Of a DNA stretch of 64,000 nucleotides, positions 43,433-52,624 are shown in pieces. The DNA is from Kocuria rhizophila DC2201 (lineage in GTDB: Bacteria > Actinomycetota > Actinomycetes > Actinomycetales > Micrococcaceae). The stretch lies in the NCBI RefSeq assembly GCF_000010285.1, contig NC_010617.1, forward strand, positions 868,001 to 932,000, read 5' to 3'. The translations under genes were made by a program, and so were the position numbers. The notes below the pieces were generated by a model, which saw only the letters and a list, made by a program, of their open reading frames with translations, searched no databases and was not told the DNA's origin. Within the stretch, counting starts at the first letter, position 1; every line of letters starts with the position of its first letter.

Positions 43433-45100
43433 CTACTCTCCGGCGGCGGGGGACTGCTGGGCACCCTGCCCGTTGCCGCCCCGGTTCTGCCCCGAGGGAC
43501 GACGACGCCGACGACGCCGCTTGGCGCCGCCCTCACCCGAGGTCTCCACGGACTTCTCGCGCGGGGCGTGCGCGGTCTTCTCGCGGCCGTTCTCCCGGCT
43601 CTCGGAGGACTGCCCCGAGCGCTCGCGGGAGCCGGAACCACCGGAACGGCGGCCGTCGGAGCCCGAGGCCCCCGAGCGGCGTCGTCCGCCGGAGCCGTTG
43701 CGGGGCCCGCCGGAGGAGCGCTTGTCGTCGCGGCGCGGACGCGCGTCCCCGAGGTCCTCCATCTCCTCGGCGTCCAGGCCCTCCAGCGTGCGCTGGGACT
43801 TCGGCAGCTTGCCCTTGGCGGTGCGCGGGATGTTGAGGTCCGAGTACAGGTGCTCGGAGGAGGAGTAGGTCTCCACGGGCTCGGGGATGCCGAGCTCCAG
43901 GGCCTTGTCGATCAGCCGCCAGCGCGGGACGTCGTCCCAGTCCACGAACGTGATGGCGGTGCCCTTGTTGCCCGCGCGGCCGGTGCGCCCGGTGCGGTGC
44001 AGGTAGGTCTTCTCGTCCTCGGGGCACTGGAAGTTGATCACGTGGGTGACGTCCTCCACGTCGATGCCGCGGGCCGCGACGTCCGTGGCCACGAGCACGT
44101 CCACCTTCGAGTTGCGGAACGCGCGCAGCGCCTGCTCACGCGCGCCCTGGCCGAGGTCGCCGTGCAGGGGAGCGGCCGCGAAACCGCGGTGGATCAGCTC
44201 GTCCGCGAGCTTGGCGGCGGCGCGCTTGGTGCGCGTGAAGATGATGCTGCGCCCGCGGCCCTCGGCCTGCAGGATGCGCGCCACGACCTCGTCCTTGTCG
44301 AGGTGGTGGGCGCGGTAGATGACCTGGCGGATGTCCTTCTTGGTGGTGCCCTCGTCCGGGGCCGCCGCGCGGATGTGCATGGGCCGGGTCATGTAGCGCC
44401 GGGCCATCGCGACCACGGGGCCGGGCATGGTGGCCGAGAACAGCATGGTCTGGCGCACGGCCGGGACCGTGGCGAGCAGCTTCTCCACGTCCGGCAGGAA
44501 GCCCAGGTCCAGCATCTCGTCCGCCTCGTCCAGCACGACCATGCGCACGTGGCTCAGGTCCAGGAAGTGCTGGCGGTTGAGGTCGATCAGGCGCCCGGGG
44601 GTGCCCACCACCACCTCCACGCCCTTCTCGAGCTCGGCGATCTGGGACTCGTAGGGCCGGCCGCCGTAGATGGTGGCCACGCGCGCGTTGCGGGTCTTCG
44701 CCGCGATCGAGAGGTCGCTGCCCACCTGCACCGCGAGCTCGCGCGTGGGGACCACGATCAGTGCCTGCGGTGCGCCGGGCTTCGCGAGCTGCTCCCAGCC
44801 GGCGTCGTCACGGCCCACCGCGCGCTGCAGCGCGGGGATGCCGAAGCCCAGGGTCTTGCCGGTGCCGGTCTTGGCCTGGCCGATGATGTCCTGGCCGGAG
44901 AGCGCGATGGGCAGCGTCATGGCCTGGATGGGGAACGGGGAGGTGATGCCGTGGGCCGCGAGCGCGTCCACGATGTCCTGGCGGACCCCGAAGTCCGCGA
45001 ACGAGGACTCTTCCACGGGTTCGGTGGCCTCGACGGCCTGCGCGCCGGACTCGTCGAGCTCCGGGGCGTCCTGCTCGGGTGTTGCGGTGATGTCGATCAA
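43433..45100 (-). CDS. DEAD-box RNA helicase (RhlE/DeaD type)
   Basis: 555 aa. Q-motif ('FADFGVRQDIVDAL' to 'PFPIQ'), Walker A 'AKTGTGKT', 'LDEADEM', 'SAT', and 'HRTGRTGRAG' are all intact. From about residue 465 the chain is a basic tail rich in Arg, Gly, Ser ending in an Arg-tract, probably RNA-binding, and containing two recurrent 10-mers. It acts in RNA decay or ribosome assembly. TTG at 45100 follows AAGGA; no ATG or GTG suits better. The neighbourhood (DUF3107, TetR) matches the mycobacterial rhlE region. Confidence 0.9.
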   Translation of the reverse strand: MIDITATPEQDAPELDESGAQAVEATEPVEESSFADFGVRQDIVDALAAHGITSPFPIQAMTLPIALSGQDIIGQAKTGTGKTLGFGIPALQRAVGRDDAGWEQLAKPGAPQALIVVPTRELAVQVGSDLSIAAKTRNARVATIYGGRPYESQIAELEKGVEVVVGTPGRLIDLNRQHFLDLSHVRMVVLDEADEMLDLGFLPDVEKLLATVPAVRQTMLFSATMPGPVVAMARRYMTRPMHIRAAAPDEGTTKKDIRQVIYRAHHLDKDEVVARILQAEGRGRSIIFTRTKRAAAKLADELIHRGFAAAPLHGDLGQGAREQALRAFRNSKVDVLVATDVAARGIDVEDVTHVINFQCPEDEKTYLHRTGRTGRAGNKGTAITFVDWDDVPRWRLIDKALELGIPEPVETYSSSEHLYSDLNIPRTAKGKLPKSQRTLEGLDAEEMEDLGDARPRRDDKRSSGGPRNGSGGRRRSGASGSDGRRSGGSGSRERSGQSSESRENGREKTAHAPREKSVETSGEGGAKRRRRRRRPSGQNRGGNGQGAQQSPAAGE

Positions 45101-45418
45101 AACTGTCCTTCACGGGATGGGCGCGGGGCACCGTCACCGGGAACCCGCCGGGACCGCCCTGAGCGGGCGGGCACGGCGCGGGCCGGGGGCCACCGCGCGG
45201 GTGTGAGGAAGCCGATCGTGGAACGTACCCTGCCCGGGCGCTCATCGGACGGTGCGTGACCGTCCGGGCGCGGTGCCGGAGCGGGTGAGGAGTGAACGTG
45301 ACGGTGTCCTGGGACGACCGGTCATCCTGCTGGAACGTCCCCAGTGTACCCGCAAACGCGCCGACGCCCCCGGGCGGTGATCCCGGGGGCGTCGGACGGT
45401 GGCGGCGGAGTGCGCCGC
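45101..45418 (-). promoter_or_regulatory. long leader and promoter of the DEAD-box helicase
   Basis: A 318-nt gap without a gene. TACACT (45348 to 45343) is a good -10 on the minus strand; transcription from about 45336 would give a leader of about 235 nt with several possible GC-rich stems (for example around 45160-45185 and 45250-45275). Long helicase leaders are autoregulated in several bacteria; that role here is inferred. Confidence 0.45.
45361..45395 (-). terminator. hairpin just upstream of the helicase promoter
   Basis: Perfect 14-bp stem (45361-45374 with 45382-45395), loop 7 nt. It lies upstream of the DUF3107 stop on the other side, 24 nt past that stop in the minus direction, and should end the DUF3107 transcript before the helicase promoter. 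Confidence 0.75.
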
Positions 45419-45652
45419 TCACCCGAGGGGCAGCGGCGTGAAGCCCACCTTGCGCTTGGTCTCCTGGCCGGTCTCCACGTAGCCGATGCTCGCGGCGGGC
45501 ACCACGGTGGTGGTCCCCTTGGAGTCCTGCAGCACCAGGGGGGTGCCAGCGTTCAGGGCCTCGGTGACCTTGGCCTGGACCTCGTCCGCCGTGATCTCGC
45601 TGTTGACCACGAGCTCGCGGGCCACGTTCTGAATCCCGATCTTGATTTCCAT
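45419..45652 (-). CDS. DUF3107 small protein
   Basis: 77 aa. 'MEIKIGIQNVARELVVNSE' opening, then 'VQAKVTEAL' and 'PAASIGYVETG' near the end: the DUF3107 family, universal in actinobacteria, no known function. CAGGAGG 7 nt before the ATG. Sits between TetR and the helicase as its mycobacterial counterpart does. Confidence 0.9.
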   Translation of the reverse strand: MEIKIGIQNVARELVVNSEITADEVQAKVTEALNAGTPLVLQDSKGTTTVVPAASIGYVETGQETKRKVGFTPLPLG

Positions 45653-45741
45653 GGGTGCCTCCTGCGGGGTGTCCGGTCCGCGGTGCCCACGGGCCGGACG
45701 CTGTCCGGTGGACCGCACCCGCCGCGGGTGCGCGCCGCGGG

Positions 45742-46419
45742 TCAGTCCTGGTCGTCGCCGCCCAGTCTAGGAGCCGCCTCCGCGTGCTCATCGTTGAGGG
45801 ACTTGATTCCGCCCCAGGCTAAACGGAAGAGCCGGTCCTGGACCTCCTCGCGCGAGCCCGTCTCCGGGTGGCGGGTCCAGTACACCGCGGAGGTCTGCAC
45901 CAGGTGCACGAGACCCCGGGACAGCAGCATGGCCTGGGCGGGAGGGGCGCCGGTGCGCGGGCCCAGCAGCGCGGCCACCGCGTGGGCGACCTCCTGGTAG
46001 AACTCGTCCAGCTGGGCCGCGACCTCGGGGAAGGACATGAGGTCCGCGTTGAAGATCAGGCGGTACGCCTGCGGGCGGGAGTGGACGAAGTCGAAGTGCG
46101 TGTCGATCACGTTGCGAACCTGGGAGCGGTTGGAGTCCGCGGAGGCCAGCGAGTGCTCCAGTCGCTGGGAGAGGTCCGTGAGCGTGTACTCCACCAGGGC
46201 GAGGAACAGCTCCCGCTTGCCGGGAAAGTGCTGGTAGAGCACGGGCTTGGACACCCCGGCCGCCGCGGCGATCTCGTCCATGGACGTGGCGTGGTAGCCG
46301 CCGTCCGAGAACACCCGCAGGGCGGTGTTCAGCAACTGCTCGCGGCGCTGGTCCCGGCTCATCCGGCGCGCCCTGGGAGCGGGAGGTGCCGGGGCGGCGT
46401 CGTCGGCGGCAGGGTTCAT
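45742..46419 (-). CDS. TetR-family transcriptional regulator
   Basis: 225 aa. N-terminal helix-turn-helix about residues 20-70 ('RREQLLNTALRVFSDGGYHA', 'IAAAAGVSKPVLYQHF'), then a ligand-binding helical domain. AGGAGG precedes the ATG. It starts 33 nt after the hemA stop, so it could be co-transcribed with hemA; whether it controls heme genes or the helicase operon cannot be read here. An N-terminal Ala/Pro tail carries the recurrent 10-mer (46394). Confidence 0.85.
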   Translation of the reverse strand: MNPAADDAAPAPPAPRARRMSRDQRREQLLNTALRVFSDGGYHATSMDEIAAAAGVSKPVLYQHFPGKRELFLALVEYTLTDLSQRLEHSLASADSNRSQVRNVIDTHFDFVHSRPQAYRLIFNADLMSFPEVAAQLDEFYQEVAHAVAALLGPRTGAPPAQAMLLSRGLVHLVQTSAVYWTRHPETGSREEVQDRLFRLAWGGIKSLNDEHAEAAPRLGGDDQD

Positions 46420-46451
46420 GGGATCCTCCTGAGCGGGCGGGCGGGGCGTCA

Positions 46452-47765
46452 TCAGCCCACCGCGCGGGGTCGCGGGGTGTCCGAGGGGTCCTGCCGGGTG
46501 GAGGGGGCGGTCTCCTCCGGGACGTCCGGCACGGCGACCTCCAACCCGTACAGCGCCTCGAGCCCGGTGATGTACTCGTCCGCCCGGCCCTCCGCCGCGA
46601 GCTGGCGCGCACGCACGGTGGGGGTGTGCAGCAGGGAGCGGACCATCCGGCGCATGGCCATCTCGATCTGCTCCTCCGCCCCGGTGCAGCCGTGGTGGGT
46701 GCGCACCTTGTCGAGCTCGGCGTCGAGCACCGCCATGGTGTGCTTGCGCAGCGCGACGATGGCCTGGTCCATGCTGCGCGCCGTGCGGGCGTTCTCGAAG
46801 TCGCGGGCCGCGCGCTCCACGATCTCCCGGGCGGCGGCCACCGACTCGCGGGTCTCCTCGGGTGCGGCCACGCGCACGGACTCCAGGGTAATCAGCTCCA
46901 CGTTGGGCAGGTCCGCGACGGCGGGGTCGAAGTCCCGGGCGAGGGCGAGGTCCACCACGGTGCGGGGCCCGGCCGGGAAGCGGGAGGCCGGCATGGGCGC
47001 GGAGCCGCCGGAGCAGCCGATGATCACGTCCGCGCGGCGCAGTGCCCCCGGCAGGGACTCGTCCGTGACGGGGGAGCCGCCGCGCTGGTCCGTGAACTGC
47101 TGGGCGCGCCCAGAGCCGGAGTAGACCTCGATGTCCGCACACCCGCGGTCCCGCAGGGCGGCCATGGTGGCACCCGCGTACGCGCCGGTGCCGAACACGA
47201 GGGCGTGGCGCTCGGGCCAGTCCCCGGAGGTGATGTCGTCGGCGAGGTCCAGGGCCACCGAGACGATCGAGCGTCCGCGCTCGCCGAGCCCGGTGCTCGC
47301 ACCCACCTCGCGGGCCGTGCGCGCGGCGGCCTCGAACAGCTGCACGAGGTGCGGGGAGGCGGTGCCGGACTGCTGGGCGCCGGCCAGCGCCCGGCGCACC
47401 TGCCCGGTGATCTCGCGCTCCCCCACCACGGCCGACTCCAGCCCGGAGACAACGGTGAACAGGTGGCGGGGGACCTCGGGCCCCTCGTAGGCGTCCATGG
47501 TCTCGAGGACGAAGCGCTCGTCGAGCCCCGCGCGCCGGGCGATCCGCTCGGCCAGCTGCTGCTGGGCGCCGGGGACGTCCACGGAGGCGTGCTCGGGCAG
47601 CTCGCCGTAGAGCTCGAGGCGGTTGCACGTGGACAGGGTGATGGCTCCGGCGAGCGCACCGCGGGACACGGCGTCCTCGGCCACACCGAGGGCCCCGGTG
47701 CTCAAGCGTGCGACGGTGTTGAGGTCAACGGTGCGGTGCGAAGCGACAAGACAGAAAAGAACCAC
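46452..47765 (-). CDS. hemA: glutamyl-tRNA reductase
   Basis: 437 aa. Reduces glutamyl-tRNA to glutamate-1-semialdehyde with NADPH, the first committed heme step. Catalytic Cys in 'STCNRLELYGELPE' (about residue 47), NADPH-binding 'HALVFGTGAYAG', C-terminal dimerisation helix. GTG at 47765; TAGGAT (47780 to 47775) ends 10 nt upstream, giving at most a few leader bases. Transcribed away from the rest of the hem cluster. The last ~30 residues are Pro/Thr-rich. Confidence 0.93.
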   Translation of the reverse strand: MVLFCLVASHRTVDLNTVARLSTGALGVAEDAVSRGALAGAITLSTCNRLELYGELPEHASVDVPGAQQQLAERIARRAGLDERFVLETMDAYEGPEVPRHLFTVVSGLESAVVGEREITGQVRRALAGAQQSGTASPHLVQLFEAAARTAREVGASTGLGERGRSIVSVALDLADDITSGDWPERHALVFGTGAYAGATMAALRDRGCADIEVYSGSGRAQQFTDQRGGSPVTDESLPGALRRADVIIGCSGGSAPMPASRFPAGPRTVVDLALARDFDPAVADLPNVELITLESVRVAAPEETRESVAAAREIVERAARDFENARTARSMDQAIVALRKHTMAVLDAELDKVRTHHGCTGAEEQIEMAMRRMVRSLLHTPTVRARQLAAEGRADEYITGLEALYGLEVAVPDVPEETAPSTRQDPSDTPRPRAVG

Positions 47766-47893
47766 AATCCCGCCATCCTAGACGAAGTCGTTCTGGTCCG
47801 CTCAGCATAGCCACCCGCCCCGACCTCCCGGGGCGGGGTCCCGGACACTCCGTCGCCAAACGCGTCGGGGTCCTTTGGCACAATGGGGGCATC
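47766..47893. promoter_or_regulatory. divergent hemA/hemE promoter region
   Basis: 128 nt. Minus strand: TAGGAT (47780 to 47775) and TATGCT-like alternatives for hemA. Plus strand: CACAAT at 47879-47884, a weak -10, lies 10 nt before the hemE ATG. A GC-rich stem is possible around 47820-47845. No iron box was found. Confidence 0.4.
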
Positions 47894-49117
47894 ATGGCAT
47901 CCCAGAACGAGCGCAGCGACGAGACCGCCCGACCCAGCTCTCCCGGGAGCGCTCCCGGAACGGGGTCACGCCCCGCCGGGACCCCCTCGGGCGCGGATGC
48001 CGCACATCCCGGCACCACGGCCCCTGATGCGGCCGCGGCGTGGGAGCGGCGGATCGCCGCGCTGCCGGAGAACCACCCCCTGCGGGCCGGTGGCACCTCG
48101 CAGTCCCCCCTGATCCGCACGCTGCGCGGCCTGCCCGCCGCGCACCGCCCCGTGTGGTTCATGCGCCAGGCCGGACGCTCCCTGCCCGAGTACCGCGCCG
48201 CGCGCGAGGGCACGGGCATGCTGGAGGCCTGCCTGACCCCGGCGCTCGCCGCGGAGATCACCCTGCAGCCGGTGCGCCGCCACGGCGTGGACGCGGCCAT
48301 CTTCTTCTCCGACATCGTGGTGCCCATGAAGCTCGCGGGCGTGGGCGTGGACATCGTGGCCGGGCGCGGGCCCGTCCTCGAGCACCCCGTGCGCACCGCC
48401 GCGGACGTCGCCGCGCTGCCCGAGCTGCCGGACTCCGCACTGGACCCCGTCCGGGAGGCCGTGGCGCGCACCGTGGCCGAGCTCGGCGAGACCCCGCTCA
48501 TCGGCTTCGCGGGGGCACCGTTCACGATCGCCGCGTACGCCGTGGAGGGCGGGCCCTCCCGCGACCACCTGCGGCCACGCACGATGATGCACGCGGACCC
48601 CGCGGCCTGGGACGCCCTCGCGCAGTGGGCCGCACGCACCTCCGGCGCCTTCCTGCGGGCGCAGGTCGAGGCGGGGGCCTCGGCCGTGCAGCTGTTCGAC
48701 TCCTGGGCGGGCTCACTCTCGCTCGGGGACTACGAGGCGCACGTGCAGCGCCACTCCGCGCAGGCGCTCGGTGCCGTGGCGGACCTCGGGGTGCCCCGCA
48801 TCCACTTCGGCACGGGCACCGGGGAGCTGCTCGTGGCCATGCGCGAGGCCGGCGCGGACGCCGTGGGCGTGGACTACCGGATCCCGCTGGACGAGGCCTC
48901 CCGGAGGCTGGGCGGGCGTACCGTGGTGCAGGGCAACATCGACCCCGCCCTGCTCCCGGCCCCCCGCGAGGTGCTGCACGAGCACGTCCGGGACGTCCTG
49001 CGGCGCGGCTCCGCGGCCCCCGGCCACGTGGTCAACCTCGGCCACGGGGTGCCCCCGGACACGGACCCCCGCGTCCTGAGCGAACTGGTGACCTTCATCC
49101 ACAAGGAGACTCGGTGA
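47894..49117 (+). CDS. hemE: uroporphyrinogen decarboxylase
   Basis: 407 aa, converts uroporphyrinogen III to coproporphyrinogen III. 'PVWFMRQAGRSLPEYR' (about 91-106) and 'GFAGAPFTIAAYAVEGG' hold the substrate-binding Arg and active-site residues; Asp of 'DIVVPMKLAG' is near 138. About 55 extra N-terminal residues are Ser/Pro/Thr-rich and not conserved. Last bases overlap the cgoX start (GTGA). Confidence 0.94.
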   Translation: MASQNERSDETARPSSPGSAPGTGSRPAGTPSGADAAHPGTTAPDAAAAWERRIAALPENHPLRAGGTSQSPLIRTLRGLPAAHRPVWFMRQAGRSLPEYRAAREGTGMLEACLTPALAAEITLQPVRRHGVDAAIFFSDIVVPMKLAGVGVDIVAGRGPVLEHPVRTAADVAALPELPDSALDPVREAVARTVAELGETPLIGFAGAPFTIAAYAVEGGPSRDHLRPRTMMHADPAAWDALAQWAARTSGAFLRAQVEAGASAVQLFDSWAGSLSLGDYEAHVQRHSAQALGAVADLGVPRIHFGTGTGELLVAMREAGADAVGVDYRIPLDEASRRLGGRTVVQGNIDPALLPAPREVLHEHVRDVLRRGSAAPGHVVNLGHGVPPDTDPRVLSELVTFIHKETR

Positions 49118-50601
49118 CAACTTCCTCCGGCGATCCGCGGCGGCCCTCCGCCCGCCGCCCCCGCACCGCGCTGGTGGTCGGCGGCGGCGTGGCCGGTCTC
49201 ACGGCCGCGCGGGACCTCGCCTCCGCCGGTCTGCGGGTCACGCTCGTGGAGGCCTCGGACCACTTCGGCGGTGCCGTGGGCGCCCACGAGGTCGCGGGCC
49301 TGGTGCTGGACTCGGGGGCGGAGTCCTTCGCCACGCGCTCCACCGCCGTGCCCGAGCTGATGGCGGAGCTGGGGCTCTCCGGGCGCATGGTCACACCGCA
49401 CCCCGCGGGCTCCTGGATCTTCCTCCCGGAGGGTGCCGTTCCCGCGCCGCGCTCGGGCGTGCTCGGCATCCCCGCGGATCCCACGGCACCCGAGCTGCGC
49501 GTCCCGCTGGGGCGCACCGGGGTCTCCCGGGCCCGTCTGGACCGCGCCCTGCCGGGGCGCGTGGGCGCGGGGGAGCGCACCGTGGGCGGCCTGGTGCGCG
49601 CCCGCATGGGCCAGCGCGTGGTGGACCGTCTCGTGGCCCCCTTCGTCTCCGGGGTCTACTCCACCCACCCCGACCAGCTCGACGTCGACGCCGTGGCGCC
49701 CGGTCTGCGCGCTCGCATGCGGGAGCTCGGCAGCCTCGGCGCGGCCGCCGGCGCCCTGCGGGAGGCCAGCCCGGCCGGTGCCAACGTGGCCGGGATCGAC
49801 GGCGGCATGAACCTGCTCAGCGAGCGGCTCGTGCGCGACGCCGAACGGCTGGGGGTCAAGCTCGTCACCCGCTACGACGTGATCGCCCTGGACCGAGATC
49901 CGCGCCGCCCGGGGTGGATGGTGATCCAGCGGCAGCCGACCAACGGGGACAAGACCGCGGTGGCGCGCGGCGAGCTGCTCGTGATGGCCGCAGACGGGCC
50001 CACGTCCGTGCGCCTGATGGGTTCGCACATGACCGACGCCCAGAACTACACGCCGCGCTCCGGGCCGCGCATCGCGCTCGCCACACTAGTGCTGGACTGC
50101 CCGGCGCTCGACGACGCCCCGCGCGGCACGGGGGTGCTCGTGAGCGACGACGTCCGTGACGTCCGCGCCAAGGCCCTGACCCACTCGAGCGCCAAGTGGG
50201 ACTGGGTGGCCCGCGAGGCCGGGGAGCACCGCCACGTGGTGCGGCTGTCCTACGGGCGGATGACGCCCAAGGGCGCGGGGCCCTCGCCCGAGGTGACCCT
50301 GGAGGACCGGCACCTGATCTCCCTCGCCCTCGGGGACGCGAGCGCCCTGCTGGGCGTGCCCATCGCCCCGGAGCAGCTCGTGGGCGCGGACGTGGTCCGC
50401 TGGCACGCGGCGCTGCCCCGCACCGACGCCGGGCACACGGCGCGGGTCACGGGGTTCCGCCGGGCTCTCACGGAGATCCCGGACGCTGTGGCCGTGGGGG
50501 CGTGGCTCTCCGGCACCGGCCTCGCGGCGGTGGTCACGGACACCCGGCAGCAGGTCAGGTCCCTGCTCGCGCGCCACGGCTACGACGTGACGGGCACCTG
50601 A
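49114..50601 (+). CDS. cgoX: coproporphyrinogen III oxidase (HemY type, forms coproporphyrin III)
   Basis: 495 aa FAD enzyme with 'VVGGGVAGLTAARDLASAG' (about 20-38) and the C-terminal FAD motif 'GAWLSGTGLAAVVTDT'. HemY-type enzymes in hemQ-bearing actinobacteria oxidise coproporphyrinogen to coproporphyrin, so I prefer this to protoporphyrinogen oxidase. GTG with AAGGAG upstream, overlapping hemE. Older symbol hemY/hemG. No TM helix. Confidence 0.9.
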   Translation: MTTSSGDPRRPSARRPRTALVVGGGVAGLTAARDLASAGLRVTLVEASDHFGGAVGAHEVAGLVLDSGAESFATRSTAVPELMAELGLSGRMVTPHPAGSWIFLPEGAVPAPRSGVLGIPADPTAPELRVPLGRTGVSRARLDRALPGRVGAGERTVGGLVRARMGQRVVDRLVAPFVSGVYSTHPDQLDVDAVAPGLRARMRELGSLGAAAGALREASPAGANVAGIDGGMNLLSERLVRDAERLGVKLVTRYDVIALDRDPRRPGWMVIQRQPTNGDKTAVARGELLVMAADGPTSVRLMGSHMTDAQNYTPRSGPRIALATLVLDCPALDDAPRGTGVLVSDDVRDVRAKALTHSSAKWDWVAREAGEHRHVVRLSYGRMTPKGAGPSPEVTLEDRHLISLALGDASALLGVPIAPEQLVGADVVRWHAALPRTDAGHTARVTGFRRALTEIPDAVAVGAWLSGTGLAAVVTDTRQQVRSLLARHGYDVTGT

Positions 50602-50700
50602 GCCGCGCGATCGGCACCCGGTGCCGCGGCGGCGTCGCCGTGACCGGGCCCCGACCACGGACGGCGAACGAGAAGAGAACACGGTGAAAGGACGACGACG

Positions 50701-51417
50701 ATGAGTGAGCACGAGAACGGCACCGCGCAGGACGCCGCGCACGAGGGCGGCGACACGCTCTACTGGGCGGCCTACACGGTGCTGGAGCGCACGGGGCAGC
50801 GACCGCGGGACGCCGGTTCGACGGAGAACCGGGCCGCCTTCGACGCCCTGGTGGCCGAGCTGGCGCAGCGGGACGTGACCGTGCGCGGGATGTACGACGT
50901 CTCCGGGATGCGCGAGGGCGCGGACTTCATGCTGTGGCTCACCGGCAAGGAGCCCGACGCGCTGCAGGCCGCGATCCGCGAGCTGCGCCGACAGCCCCTG
51001 CTGGCCGGCACCCGGCAGTCCTGGAACGCCATGGGCGTGCACCGGGAGGCGGAGTTCACGTCCAACCACTCGCCCGCGTTCGCGCGCGGTGCCGAGGCCC
51101 AGAAGTGGGTGTGCGTCTACCCGTTCGTGCGCTCCTACGAGTGGTACTACATGAACCCGCAGCGCCGCGGGGAGATGCTCAAGAACCACGGCATGAAGGC
51201 CCGCGAGTACCCGCAGGTGCTCGCCAACACGATCGCGTGCTTCGGGCTCAACGACTTCGAGTGGCTGCTGGCCCTGGAGGCCCCCGAGCTCGTGGACCTG
51301 GTGGACATCATGCGCCACTTCCGCAACACCGAGGCCCGTCTGCACGTGCGCGAGGAGACCCCGTTCTACACGGGCCGCCGGATCACCACCGAGGAGATCG
51401 CCGAGGTGCTCGACTGA
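50701..51417 (+). CDS. chdC: coproheme decarboxylase (HemQ, chlorite-dismutase family)
   Basis: 238 aa. Last step of the coproporphyrin route: peroxide-driven removal of two propionate carboxyls from coproheme to give heme b. The proximal His in 'MLKNHGMKA' (about 162) and catalytic Tyr region 'SYEWYYMNPQRRGE' (about 144-157) are present; the distal Arg of true chlorite dismutases is not evident. ATG at 50701; cpfC begins 2 nt after its stop. A 99-nt gap follows cgoX. Confidence 0.92.
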   Translation: MSEHENGTAQDAAHEGGDTLYWAAYTVLERTGQRPRDAGSTENRAAFDALVAELAQRDVTVRGMYDVSGMREGADFMLWLTGKEPDALQAAIRELRRQPLLAGTRQSWNAMGVHREAEFTSNHSPAFARGAEAQKWVCVYPFVRSYEWYYMNPQRRGEMLKNHGMKAREYPQVLANTIACFGLNDFEWLLALEAPELVDLVDIMRHFRNTEARLHVREETPFYTGRRITTEEIAEVLD

Positions 51418-51418
51418 G

Positions 51419-52624
51419 ATGACTGACACCCGAGAGACCAATGCCCTGAGTGCCGAGCGCGCGAACGCGCCGCACTCCTTCGACGCCCTGATCCTCTCCT
51501 CCTTCGGGGGACCGGAGGGCCAGGAGGACGTGATCCCGTTCCTGCGCAACGTCACGCGCGGGCGCGGCATCCCGGACGAGCGGCTCGAGGAGGTGGCCAC
51601 CCACTACCGTGCCAACGGCGGGGTGAGCCCCATCAACGCCCAGAACCGTGCACTGCGGGACGCGCTCGAGGCCGAGCTGCGGCGCCGTGGTGTGGAGCTG
51701 CCCGTGCTGCTGGCCAACCGCAACTGGGACCCGTACGTGGCGGACGTGCTGCGCGAGAGCCACGAGCGCGGCTACCGGAACCTGCTGGTGCTCGCCACGA
51801 GCGCGTACTCCGGGTACTCCAGCTGCCGCCAGTACCGCGAGGACTACGGCGTGGGCCTGGAGGAGACCGGGCTGCAGGACGAGCTGCACGTGGAGAAGAT
51901 CCGGCAGTACTACGACTCCGAGGGCTTCCTGCGCCCCTACGCCACCAAGCTGCGGGACTCGCTGCTCGCCCTGCGCGAGCGCACCGACGGTCCGCTGCGC
52001 GTGCTGTTCACCACGCACTCCGTGCCCATGACGGACGCGAACGCCGCGGGCCCCGAGCGCATGGACTTCGAGGGGGACTCCGCCTACGTGGCGCAGCACC
52101 TCGCGGCCGCGCGCTGGATCGTGGAGCAGGTGGGCGAGCCCATGGCCGGGGTCGAGTGGGAGCTCGTGTACCAATCCCGCTCCGGGCCCCCGCAGGTGCC
52201 GTGGCTCGAGCCGGACATCTGCGACGTCATCGAGGGGCTGCCCGCCCAGGGCGTCACCGGTGTGGCCGTGGTGCCCCTGGGCTTCGTCTCGGACCACATG
52301 GAGGTGCTGTGGGACCTGGACACCGAGGCCCGTGACGCCGCCGCCGAGGCGCAGCTGGAGTTCGAGCGGATCCCCACCGCCGGCACGGACCCGGAGTTCG
52401 TGGCGGCGCTCGCGGACCTCGTGGAGCAGCGCCTGGGCACACCCTCCGCACCCCCGCGGGTCTCTGCGTGCGCGCAGGGCACGTGGTTCGACACGTGCGC
52501 CCCGGACTGCTGCGTCAAGGTGCTGCACGGGCAGAGCGAGCCCCGCCCCACGATCGCCCAGCGCCCCGTCGGGGAGCCCATTCCCGTGGGTCTCAACGAG
52601 AACGGCGAGGTGATCCACCGGTGA
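51419..52624 (+). CDS. cpfC: coproporphyrin III ferrochelatase with C-terminal cysteine cluster
   Basis: 401 aa, inserts Fe2+ into coproporphyrin III. Active-site Glu/His in 'GFVSDHMEVLWDLDTEA' and 'FTTHSVP'. The C-terminal cysteines (Cys351, Cys360, Cys364, Cys365) resemble the ligands of the [2Fe-2S] cluster known in actinobacterial ferrochelatases; a Cys in 'YSSCRQYRED' may be the fourth ligand. Starts 2 nt after chdC, overlaps hemC by 4 nt. Older symbol hemH. Confidence 0.92.
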   Translation: MTDTRETNALSAERANAPHSFDALILSSFGGPEGQEDVIPFLRNVTRGRGIPDERLEEVATHYRANGGVSPINAQNRALRDALEAELRRRGVELPVLLANRNWDPYVADVLRESHERGYRNLLVLATSAYSGYSSCRQYREDYGVGLEETGLQDELHVEKIRQYYDSEGFLRPYATKLRDSLLALRERTDGPLRVLFTTHSVPMTDANAAGPERMDFEGDSAYVAQHLAAARWIVEQVGEPMAGVEWELVYQSRSGPPQVPWLEPDICDVIEGLPAQGVTGVAVVPLGFVSDHMEVLWDLDTEARDAAAEAQLEFERIPTAGTDPEFVAALADLVEQRLGTPSAPPRVSACAQGTWFDTCAPDCCVKVLHGQSEPRPTIAQRPVGEPIPVGLNENGEVIHR

